Origin: Ruminiclostridium hungatei
Lineage (GTDB): Bacteria > Bacillota > Clostridia > Acetivibrionales > DSM-1351
NCBI RefSeq assembly: GCF_002051585.1
Contig: NZ_MZGX01000031.1
Location: 1 to 64,000 of the forward strand
Direction of reading: 5' to 3'
Length of the DNA: 64,000 nucleotides
A program made the position numbers and the translations under genes. The notes below the pieces were generated by a model, which did not search any database, was not told the origin of the DNA, and saw nothing but the letters and a program-made list of their open reading frames with translations. This document shows positions 56,314 through 64,000 of this stretch, piece by piece (positions within the stretch are counted from its first letter, which is position 1; each line of letters starts with the position of its first letter).

Positions 56314-57159
56314 TTGTTCTACACAGCGGATGAAACTCTGGACAGGTTTATCAAGGAAGATCTGCCCTATATTGATTTAACTTCTCTGGTTCTGGAAATA
56401 GGAGACCAAAACGGAAGAATATGTTTTACTTCAAGGGAACACGCAATCATATGCGGAAGCGAAGAAGTTATTAGAATATTTAACAAGCTTGGAGCTGAAA
56501 CGGTAGGGTTTTCACCTTCCGGAACCTGTGTCAGCCCGGGGGAAACCTTTCTTGAAGCCCGGGGCAGGGCGGAATGCCTGCATATGGCCTGGAAGGTATC
56601 AATGAATATACTTGAGTATTATTCAGGTATAGCGACCAGAACCAGAAAGCTTGTGGACAGGGTAAAGGCTGTCAGTCCAAAAACAGAGCTGGTTACTACC
56701 CGGAAGCTGTTTCCGGGAACAAAGGAGCTTGCGGTTAAGGCGGTTGTGGCAGGCGGTGGACTGCCTCACAGGCTGGGCTTATCTGAGACCATATTGATAT
56801 TCAAACAGCACTTGAATTTCATGGGAGGGATTGATGGACTCCTAAGCCGAATGGAGGCTGTCAAAGCCAGGGCCTGCGAAAAGAAAGTGATTGTGGAAAC
56901 CGAATGCGAAGCAGATGCCATAAAGCTTTGCAGGGCAGGTGCCGATGGCATACAGTTTGATAAAATTCCGCCTGTGGAACTTGGAGAATTAGTACAAAAG
57001 CTCAGAGTCATCAATTCAAACATACTTTTGATTGCAACCGGCGGTATAAATGATGCAAATGTTGAGGAATACGCTAAAACCGGAGTGAATTCCATTTCCA
57101 CCTCATGGATTTATTCCGGAAGACCTGTAGATATTGGAGTTGACATAAATATCGTATAG
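56314..57159 (+). CDS. modD: ModD-type NadC homologue (molybdenum-linked phosphoribosyltransferase family)
   Basis: 281-residue protein of the quinolinate phosphoribosyltransferase fold. Residues TTRKLFPGTKELAVKAVVAGGGLPHRLGLSETILIF (in the 130-170 region) have the ModD form of the family motif, in which the usual NadC TRKTxPGLR/HRxGL pattern is altered. ModD occurs with molybdate transport genes, but its reaction is not established. Start TTG 56314 follows AAGGAGG by six bases. It has its own promoter and is not part of a NAD operon (no nadA/nadB here), which favours ModD over NadC. Confidence 0.75.
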   Translation: MFYTADETLDRFIKEDLPYIDLTSLVLEIGDQNGRICFTSREHAIICGSEEVIRIFNKLGAETVGFSPSGTCVSPGETFLEARGRAECLHMAWKVSMNILEYYSGIATRTRKLVDRVKAVSPKTELVTTRKLFPGTKELAVKAVVAGGGLPHRLGLSETILIFKQHLNFMGGIDGLLSRMEAVKARACEKKVIVETECEADAIKLCRAGADGIQFDKIPPVELGELVQKLRVINSNILLIATGGINDANVEEYAKTGVNSISTSWIYSGRPVDIGVDINIV

Positions 57160-57282
57160 CAGTAATGCCTTATTTACTGTTATTGCAAAATGCTGATATA
57201 AAACATTACTGTGTTAAATAAAAAATTATAACCTACAAAACTGGTAAGCCTTCCGGAATTATAAAATCTTTGACGGCAAGCA

Positions 57283-57343
57283 GACTTTGGGCGTTTTTCA
57301 TAAAGTCAGTTATATTGGTCTTAAGCCGACAGCAACTGACTTT
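57283..57343 (+). promoter_or_regulatory. Mutually exclusive hairpins in the leader of the CotH gene
   Basis: AAAGTCAGTT (57302-57311) pairs perfectly with AACTGACTTT (57334-57343). Its first six bases can instead pair with GACTTT at 57283-57288. The two structures cannot form together, and the second arm lies about 20 bases before the ribosome-binding site. This resembles an attenuator or riboswitch switch. I could not match it to a known riboswitch class. Confidence 0.4.
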
Positions 57344-57375
57344 ACAAAGCCGAATAATTTAGGAGGGGATAAACT

Positions 57376-59157
57376 ATGAGAAAAAGGTTAACAGCATTAA
57401 TACTGTGTTTTGTCTTTATATTTACCGGCATTTTGGGAGTAAACGGCAGTGTATTTGCAGCGGAAAAGGGAGAAACAGCTCCTGCTGCAAACCCTGAGTA
57501 TACTCAGTTGGAAATGCCTGTTATCGCAATAAAAACAATTTCCGGTGCCGCAATAAGTTCTGATGAGACCTATGTTTCAGCACAGATTACCACCATAAAT
57601 ACCGAAGGCGGGTATGAATTCAAAGATACCTCTGTGGCAGTAAAACTCCGCGGCAATAGTTCCATGTACTCGGATAAGAAAAGCTATAAACTGAAATTTG
57701 AAGAAAAAAAGAAGCTATTAAGTACAGGTAAAGGCAAGGGAAAGACATGGTGCCTTATATCCAATTGCTATGACGGCTCGCTTTTAAGAAATCTCACCGC
57801 TTACCGTTTCGGAGACTTGCTTACAAACCTGTCCTATTCACCTGACTGCCGTTCCGCGGAATTATATGTGAACGGCGAATATCAAGGTGTTTATTTGCTT
57901 TGTGAGGATGTAAACGTAAATAAGAACCGGGTGGCGATTGAGGAAGAACCCGATGAGGTTGAAAAAAACGGTTATCTTGTTGAAATGTCCAGATATGCGG
58001 AGGAAAACAAGTTTGACATGGATACTGCCACTTATGAAGTAAAAAGTGACCTTTCTGAAAACCAATCCATAAGAAAGAAGCAGCTAGCCTATATCTCCAC
58101 ATGCATAAAAAAAGCTTATGATGCGTTAAAGAAAGGCAATGAGAAGGAAGTAAGAAAATATGTGGATGTGGATTCCCTGGTGGACATTTATATTGGAAAC
58201 GAGATTTTTAAAAATGTTGACGCCGGCTGGGACAGCCTTTATATGTATAAGGCGGTGGACGGTAAGCTGTGCTTTGGCCCGTTGTGGGATTTTGACCTTG
58301 CCATGGGAAACGCAAATTGCGTAAAGGGAATCGATTCCTGGGCGGGCTTCAATCCATACCATGTTCTGAATCTCAATGCAAATTCAAATCCGTGGTTTTG
58401 CCGGGCACTCTCTCAAAAATGGTTCAGAGAGCTGGTTAAGAAGCGCTGGAACAAACTCCAGGATAAAATAAACTCCCTTCCAAAGATAGTAATTAAAGAG
58501 GCTGAGGCCAATATCAAAGCATATTCAAGAAATTTTGAAAAATGGGATGTACTGGGGAGGCAGGTTTACATTGAGCCGGTACAGATAACAAGACTTACCA
58601 CCTATAAGGGACATTATACATATCTGGCCAATTGGCTTTCCAAAAGGATTAAATGGCTTACAAAATATTATAACGGCAAGGATTTTCCAAATGGAATTTT
58701 TGTTAACGAGGAAGGAAACAAGCTGAATGCACACTACAATTTACTTGAAATGAGTCCTGTGCTGGCTCTGGCAAATTCATCCCAGGATATGACTTATACC
58801 ATGTCACCTAACACGGGCATATCCATGTCAATAAAAAATGCAGGCACAGAAAGCTGGAGCACTCAGATTGTAGCCTCGGGCTTTATGCTTGAAGCAGGTG
58901 CGGAATACATCCTGTCCTTTGATTACAGGTGCAGCCCGGAACATCCTGTTTCCTTCAGCATACAGCAGAATTACAGTCCCTGGTCACAATATTTTACCGA
59001 CACCCTGAAAATGAATGATACCCTTTTGCATTATGAAGTAACCTTAAAGGCTCCGGCTGATGATATCAACAGCGCACTTGCTTTCAGTCTTGGCGGAAGC
59101 ACCTTTAACGGTAACGATATTTCAATTGACAATATGAGTCTTGTAAAAAAGCCATAA
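57376..59157 (+). CDS. Secreted CotH-kinase family protein with C-terminal sugar-binding-like domain
   Basis: 593 residues. A signal peptide ends near residue 29 (SVFAA). The CotH domain (about 45-430) has LRGNSSMYSDKKSYKLKF, SNCYDGSLLRNLTAYRF, YVNGEYQGVYLLCEDV and the metal-binding LWDFDLAMGN. Secreted CotH proteins are atypical kinases that phosphorylate extracellular proteins. The last about 140 residues form a beta-sandwich like carbohydrate-binding module families 4/9 (SWSTQIVASGFMLEAGAEYILSFDYRC). There is no dockerin. ATG 57376 follows AGGAGGGG. Its place next to a cellulosomal xylanase suggests modification of cellulosomal or cell-surface proteins. Confidence 0.85.
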   Translation: MRKRLTALILCFVFIFTGILGVNGSVFAAEKGETAPAANPEYTQLEMPVIAIKTISGAAISSDETYVSAQITTINTEGGYEFKDTSVAVKLRGNSSMYSDKKSYKLKFEEKKKLLSTGKGKGKTWCLISNCYDGSLLRNLTAYRFGDLLTNLSYSPDCRSAELYVNGEYQGVYLLCEDVNVNKNRVAIEEEPDEVEKNGYLVEMSRYAEENKFDMDTATYEVKSDLSENQSIRKKQLAYISTCIKKAYDALKKGNEKEVRKYVDVDSLVDIYIGNEIFKNVDAGWDSLYMYKAVDGKLCFGPLWDFDLAMGNANCVKGIDSWAGFNPYHVLNLNANSNPWFCRALSQKWFRELVKKRWNKLQDKINSLPKIVIKEAEANIKAYSRNFEKWDVLGRQVYIEPVQITRLTTYKGHYTYLANWLSKRIKWLTKYYNGKDFPNGIFVNEEGNKLNAHYNLLEMSPVLALANSSQDMTYTMSPNTGISMSIKNAGTESWSTQIVASGFMLEAGAEYILSFDYRCSPEHPVSFSIQQNYSPWSQYFTDTLKMNDTLLHYEVTLKAPADDINSALAFSLGGSTFNGNDISIDNMSLVKKP

Positions 59158-59317
59158 AGAAACATTACCATAGTTAGTCACTAAAGAAAGCATTATTCGA
59201 AATAATTCCAAATTAAATCAAGGAAATTTGGTAAAATTTACAGAAAAAAACATTATAACTGGCAATTAATTGTGAAATATGTTAAAATATTGAATTGAAA
59301 TCATATATATTTTTTAG

Positions 59318-60223
<906 letters not shown>

Positions 60224-60258
60224 GGATGTAAGGACGTGCTGTTGTAAAGCAGTATGAA

Positions 60259-60303
60259 AAAACAAAAAACGCATAAATATATTGTTTATGCGTTTTTTGT
60301 TTT
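60259..60303 (+). terminator. Strong intrinsic terminator after the GH11 gene
   Basis: AAAACAAAAAACGCATAAA (60259-60277) pairs perfectly over 19 bp with the segment 60285-60303 around loop TATATTG. A-runs before and T-runs after the GC-containing core make it active on both strands. It isolates the xylanase from the signalling genes. Confidence 0.92.
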
Positions 60304-60329
60304 GCCTTGGAATTATTTTAAGCCACAGC

Positions 60330-60369
60330 TATTTGCATATATACACTATATATGCAAATATGGTACAAT
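60330..60369 (+). promoter_or_regulatory. 31-bp palindromic operator with extended -10 promoter
   Basis: TATTTGCATATATA (60330-60343) and TATATATGCAAATA (60347-60360) are a perfect 14-bp inverted repeat around CAC. Directly after it is TGGTACAAT (60361-60369), an extended -10 element (TGn plus TACAAT). No -35 hexamer stands at the usual distance. The palindrome fills the -35 region, so a bound protein would either block or replace -35 contacts. Confidence 0.65.
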
Positions 60370-60415
60370 ATGGTGTAATGTTTGGCTTCAATCCAGCTAT
60401 GAAAGGATTAATCAT

Positions 60416-63229
60416 ATGTGGAAACCTGATGATTATATAATTAACGGCACATATTGCGATCAACAGTCAATTAATGAAGCACTCAAAAGGGCCTGTAAGG
60501 ATAAGATAGATGTAATAGTACTCTTTGTCTTCTACGAAAATGTACTTTATGATTCACTTATCAGTGCTTATTCAGGCATCGAATGCATAAATAAAAGCCT
60601 TTCAAAATCCATCAAGGATCATATAAATTCCTATAAATACAAAACAAAGAATAATCAGGACAAGATTACCTACGACTTTTTCAATCTGGTAAAGAATGAA
60701 ATCCTGAAAGAAATAGAGTATGAATATAATCTCGGTACTCACTTTTTTGAAAAGGCCAAAAATGGCAACAATGATATTAAGATACTGGTTATGGGGTTGT
60801 CAAGCTTTCAGATAAGTGATCCGGATTTGGAGCCCATTTGTGATGAATTGTACTGTATGGTGAATGCCTCTTCCATTATCAGGGTACACAAGGGAGTAAA
60901 GGCTTTTGACAAGCTTGAAGAACTTATATCCAAGGCCCAGAAGAATTTTGAGGACTATTACCATACTGTTATTAATAGTGACAGTGATATAGATATTGAC
61001 GGCATATTTAAGAAGCTGACAAATGAGTTTGTAATGGCTTCAAAAGAAATAACCAACAGTGATGAGGTGGCATTATACCTTAGAGACCGGGAAAATGAGG
61101 AACTGGTGCTATATGCCAGGTATCCTGAAACTACTGTAAAATTCAGTGAAAAGATCCCGGTAACCAATATGGATGGAACGCTGGAATTATATACTTACAG
61201 AAAGGCCCGTCCCTTATTGCTGAATAACTTGAAAGCCGAGTTCAACAGCAGTTACTTTCAAAACCTCATAAGCAACGGCAATCATTTGGGGATTTATTCA
61301 AAAATCATTGTGCCCATTACAGATTACAGAAAGGACTACAAGGGAGATACCAAGCCTTTCGTCATTGGTCTGCTTATAGTACAGCGCAGTAAACCCGCAG
61401 ACTATACCAATACCGACAAAAAGAACCTGACGGAGATGGCTCTTAAGTTTTGTATAACCTATAACCGTGTCAGGGTGAATTCTGCAATAAAGCTCCTGGA
61501 GAAAATGCCTGAAATAGAGAATATCAACGACAACGTACAGCCTCAGTACCTGTTTAAAATCAGCAAAAAGCACCTGAGTATAAAATATAAGCTGGATCAA
61601 TGCCTGAAAAGGCATTGTCCGTTTTTCGATGTCATCATAGTGAGAATGGTTTCAAAAAACGCATCAGACCTTGTTTGCCTGAGCTATTCGGCCAACAAAA
61701 AGTTTTACAAGGTTAAATATGTGATTTCCTTAAGTGACACCGGCAATAATAATATCAAGGTGCTCAAGAGCAGGGAGGCAATGTGTGAAAAGCTTGAAAG
61801 GCAGAGCTGCTTTATGCCTGTTATTGTCAGCGACAGGGCTGTGGGAACGGTTGAAGTTGTCTCAAAGGATACCCATGAGACCGATTTTACACAATTGGCC
61901 CAAGCCTGCCTTAACGAAATTACAGGTATTTTTACAGCTCTTGAAGCTTACGAGGAGAAATCCAGAATCTTCCCTTTCCAGGAAAAATGCGATTATTATA
62001 ATAACAGCTTTGAAGTATTCCTGGCCATGGGAAGAATCAATGAGCTGCTAAGAAATATATATACTTTTACCAACAGTTGCTCTGTTACACTGAGATTGCT
62101 GTCGGTGGAAGAAAAGGATCTTATCAGATTCGCAGCCTATCCCGAGGAAAGAATAGCGGACAAGGACAGGAATATAAGAATCAAGGATTACATAACCAGG
62201 CAAGAGGATGAGACGCATATAAACAGTGTAAATGTATGGGTTCTGGAAAAGGGGCGGCAGTGCTATATCGGGAATATAAACATATTCAACAGCAAGGAAG
62301 AAATGCACCAGCAGTATTACCACCAGATAAAAGCCAGCTACGAAAACCTTTCAAAATTTCTGAGCTCAAGAACAAAAGTTGTATCCACCATATGCCTGCC
62401 GGTGTTTGTGGACGAAAAGATTATCGGCACTCTCAATCTGGAGAGCCGCTATGAGTATGAATACTATGAGGAGCAGTACCTTATCTCCATTGCTGTTCAG
62501 AAAATTGCCAATATCATAAGGACGGCAAGAAAGAGAGTGGAACAGAAAATCATTTCAATAAATGCCAAGTCCATTCTTTATTCCCACGAGCTCATAAAAT
62601 GCACTCGAAAGCTCACAGAATTGGAGTATAATGATACAAAAATCAACGAGGTCATTGATACCCTTGTTAAAATAACCAAGCAGGACAAGGTTAACATATA
62701 CTCAAATTATGAAGCTCAATGCATGTATAATGAAATCAATGAAATACTTAAAGAACAGTATATAACAGAATACTGTAGTATTAAAGAACCTTCCAAATTT
62801 GATTTGGAAACCCTTCAGCCCAAAAACGAGGTTGCCCACCAAATCATTATCTGCTTCAGAGAGATAATAAACAATTTTAGAAAACAGATATTAAACATGA
62901 GCGGCGGCAGTCTTAATATCTATACTGCCAGTAATTGCAGGTACGGCGGCAAGAAGTACTATAAGTTCTTTTTCAGAAGTACCTATTCCGAAGATATAAA
63001 TAATACAGACGATGTCTACAAGATTCCTATTGAAAAAACAGACCGCTACCATATAGGTGCCTTCATTTGCGGAGCAATTATCCGCGGTCTTGGCGGAGAT
63101 ATGTTTTCCTACAAAAAGGAAGTGAGAAATGTGAGTTATTTTATTACGGTGCTGTCCTTGCCGGAAGAAATGTTTAATAATTTATATGAGGAGAAAGCTG
63201 ATGAAAAAGTTTTATGTATTGGTAGTTGA
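60416..63229 (+). CDS. Large GAF-domain sensor protein with degenerate ATPase-like end
   Basis: 937-residue cytosolic protein with no membrane segment. The N-terminal about 200 residues are not recognised. GAF-like domains appear at about 205-400 (DEVALYLRDRENEELVLYARYPE...GLLIVQRSKPADYT), about 440-580 and about 590-770 (STICLPVFVDEKIIGTLNLESRYEYEY). The C-terminal part has features of a histidine-kinase ATPase fold (ICFREIINNFRKQ like an N box; YHIGAFICGAIIRGLGGDMFS like a G2 box), but the G1 Asp motif and an H box are not evident. ATG 60416 follows AAAGGA by eight bases. An upstream ATG at 60254 is inside the terminator and is rejected. It overlaps the response regulator gene by 29 bases. 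Confidence 0.8.
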   Translation: MWKPDDYIINGTYCDQQSINEALKRACKDKIDVIVLFVFYENVLYDSLISAYSGIECINKSLSKSIKDHINSYKYKTKNNQDKITYDFFNLVKNEILKEIEYEYNLGTHFFEKAKNGNNDIKILVMGLSSFQISDPDLEPICDELYCMVNASSIIRVHKGVKAFDKLEELISKAQKNFEDYYHTVINSDSDIDIDGIFKKLTNEFVMASKEITNSDEVALYLRDRENEELVLYARYPETTVKFSEKIPVTNMDGTLELYTYRKARPLLLNNLKAEFNSSYFQNLISNGNHLGIYSKIIVPITDYRKDYKGDTKPFVIGLLIVQRSKPADYTNTDKKNLTEMALKFCITYNRVRVNSAIKLLEKMPEIENINDNVQPQYLFKISKKHLSIKYKLDQCLKRHCPFFDVIIVRMVSKNASDLVCLSYSANKKFYKVKYVISLSDTGNNNIKVLKSREAMCEKLERQSCFMPVIVSDRAVGTVEVVSKDTHETDFTQLAQACLNEITGIFTALEAYEEKSRIFPFQEKCDYYNNSFEVFLAMGRINELLRNIYTFTNSCSVTLRLLSVEEKDLIRFAAYPEERIADKDRNIRIKDYITRQEDETHINSVNVWVLEKGRQCYIGNINIFNSKEEMHQQYYHQIKASYENLSKFLSSRTKVVSTICLPVFVDEKIIGTLNLESRYEYEYYEEQYLISIAVQKIANIIRTARKRVEQKIISINAKSILYSHELIKCTRKLTELEYNDTKINEVIDTLVKITKQDKVNIYSNYEAQCMYNEINEILKEQYITEYCSIKEPSKFDLETLQPKNEVAHQIIICFREIINNFRKQILNMSGGSLNIYTASNCRYGGKKYYKFFFRSTYSEDINNTDDVYKIPIEKTDRYHIGAFICGAIIRGLGGDMFSYKKEVRNVSYFITVLSLPEEMFNNLYEEKADEKVLCIGS

Positions 63230-64000
63230 TGACGACAAGGAAATATGTGAAATGGCACTTAATATGTCAAACGACCGTGAGGATGTGGTGGTTTTTACCG
63301 CCACTACCAACGAACAAGCCCTCAGCCTTATAAAAAATAATTTTTTTCATGTGGCATGCATTGATTTATTGAGTACCGACGGGGACTTTAAAATGATTTT
63401 TAAAGTTTTAAATGAAAGAAGGCCGTCCTGCAAGTGTTACCTTATTACCGGCAAGGCAGGGGACAAGCCCATCAATCTATTGCTGGAACTGCTTATTCCC
63501 TCCTGTCCCAGAATTGAAGGTGCAATAGATAAATGTGATATTAACTATACAAATGTAATTTTGGATATGGCAGATACATATTTTAAAAATGCGAAAGTAA
63601 TTAATTCTGTCGATATTTTATATGAGGAAATCAAAAAGAAGAAAACCAGGTACTTAAACGGTCATGTAGCTATTACCAGTGAAGAGGTGGAATATCTGCT
63701 GTCTTATATCTTTGGACAGAGGATGAATTTTACAAATAAAAACAGCTATAACGACATAGAACAGATAATAACCGGTGCCCAATTGGTTTTATTAAGCGGT
63801 GGAAGAAGCAAGTCAATAGTGGCCCTGGCCAAGGCCAAAACCAAGGAAGTCAGCATTGAAGATTTTTATACGGTTATAAAAATAAGTCCCATAGATGATA
63901 TCAAGGAGGAAATAAACAGGTATAAAAGCTATGTAAAATTCATGGTAGGCCTAAGCAGCCGTGTGGAGCTGCTGGATTATGTGCTGGGAGATACTCTGGG
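63201..64000 (+). CDS. Response regulator receiver protein (cut by window end)
   Basis: Open from ATG 63201 to the end of the window (at least 266 residues). Residues 1-120 are a receiver domain: FYVLVVDDDKEI supplies the acidic pocket, the phospho-acceptor Asp is in ACIDLLSTDG (near 54), and LITGK carries the conserved Thr and Lys. The following residues (about 125-266) are mostly helical and charged, and I do not recognise an output domain. ATG 63201 is seven bases after GAGGAG and lies inside the GAF-protein gene, so the pair is translationally coupled and probably functions together. Confidence 0.8.
   Translation, partial: MKKFYVLVVDDDKEICEMALNMSNDREDVVVFTATTNEQALSLIKNNFFHVACIDLLSTDGDFKMIFKVLNERRPSCKCYLITGKAGDKPINLLLELLIPSCPRIEGAIDKCDINYTNVILDMADTYFKNAKVINSVDILYEEIKKKKTRYLNGHVAITSEEVEYLLSYIFGQRMNFTNKNSYNDIEQIITGAQLVLLSGGRSKSIVALAKAKTKEVSIEDFYTVIKISPIDDIKEEINRYKSYVKFMVGLSSRVELLDYVLGDTL

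Noticed and set aside
56314-57159. Assignment of the modD gene as nadC (quinolinate phosphoribosyltransferase)
   Set aside because: The core motif has the ModD form and no nadA/nadB genes adjoin; NadC cannot be fully excluded without a tree.
60254-60415. N-terminal extension of the GAF protein from ATG 60254
   Set aside because: It begins inside the 19-bp terminator stem and upstream of the likely promoter; ATG 60416 has a ribosome-binding site.

Overview
The window looks like the chromosome of a mesophilic, anaerobic, cellulosome-producing clostridium of the Ruminiclostridium (C. cellulolyticum / C. josui / C. papyrosolvens) group. The evidence is a cip-cel cluster whose gene order is nearly that of C. 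cellulolyticum, clostridial ribosome-binding sites and AT-rich spacers. I found no tRNA, rRNA, insertion sequence or CRISPR array.

Region 1 (1-28252, + strand) is the cellulosome operon: scaffoldin (cipC-like), cel48F, cel8C, cel9G, cel9E, orfX (membrane-bound cohesin), cel9H, cel9J, man5K, cel9M, a GH74 xyloglucanase, rgl11Y (rhamnogalacturonan lyase) and cel5N. Stem-loops between several genes, and a strong terminator at the end, fit one long transcript with segmental stability. The scaffoldin alternates X2 and cohesin modules five times, and a GH74 gene lies between cel9M and rgl11Y. Both differ from the C. cellulolyticum cluster as I know it.

Region 2 (28271-31449, - strand) holds a frame-shifted secreted zinc metalloprotease, an unknown lipoprotein and a dockerin-bearing SGNH/sialate-esterase-like enzyme.

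Region 3 (31648-45777, + strand) is one sulfur-assimilation block: sulfate ABC transporter (sbp-cysT-cysW-cysA), a ROK-family regulator, APS reductase cysH, ATP sulfurylase cysD/cysN, a protein-thiocarboxylate module (ThiS-like carrier with a C-terminal tail, E1-like adenylyltransferase, JAMM protease), siroheme sulfite reductase, a TusA-like protein, O-acetylhomoserine sulfhydrylase and a thioredoxin-reductase-like flavoprotein with a degenerate NADPH site. Together they can take sulfate to sulfide and on to homocysteine via a carrier-protein thiocarboxylate, as described for Wolinella succinogenes. This module is my main candidate for an under-described system. Region 4 (45824-52410) is tetrapyrrole synthesis (hemA, siroheme synthase, hemC, cobA/hemD fusion, hemB, hemL), which supplies siroheme to the sulfite reductase.

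Region 5 (52651-55981) is an ECF sigma operon resembling sigY-yxlCDFG of Bacillus subtilis, ending in an ABC exporter. Region 6 (55982-57159) has a decayed NifX/NifB-family remnant and modD. Region 7 (57376-64000) has a secreted CotH-kinase protein, a dockerin-bearing GH11 xylanase, and the start of a signalling pair: a large GAF-domain protein behind a 31-bp palindromic operator, then a response regulator cut by the window end.
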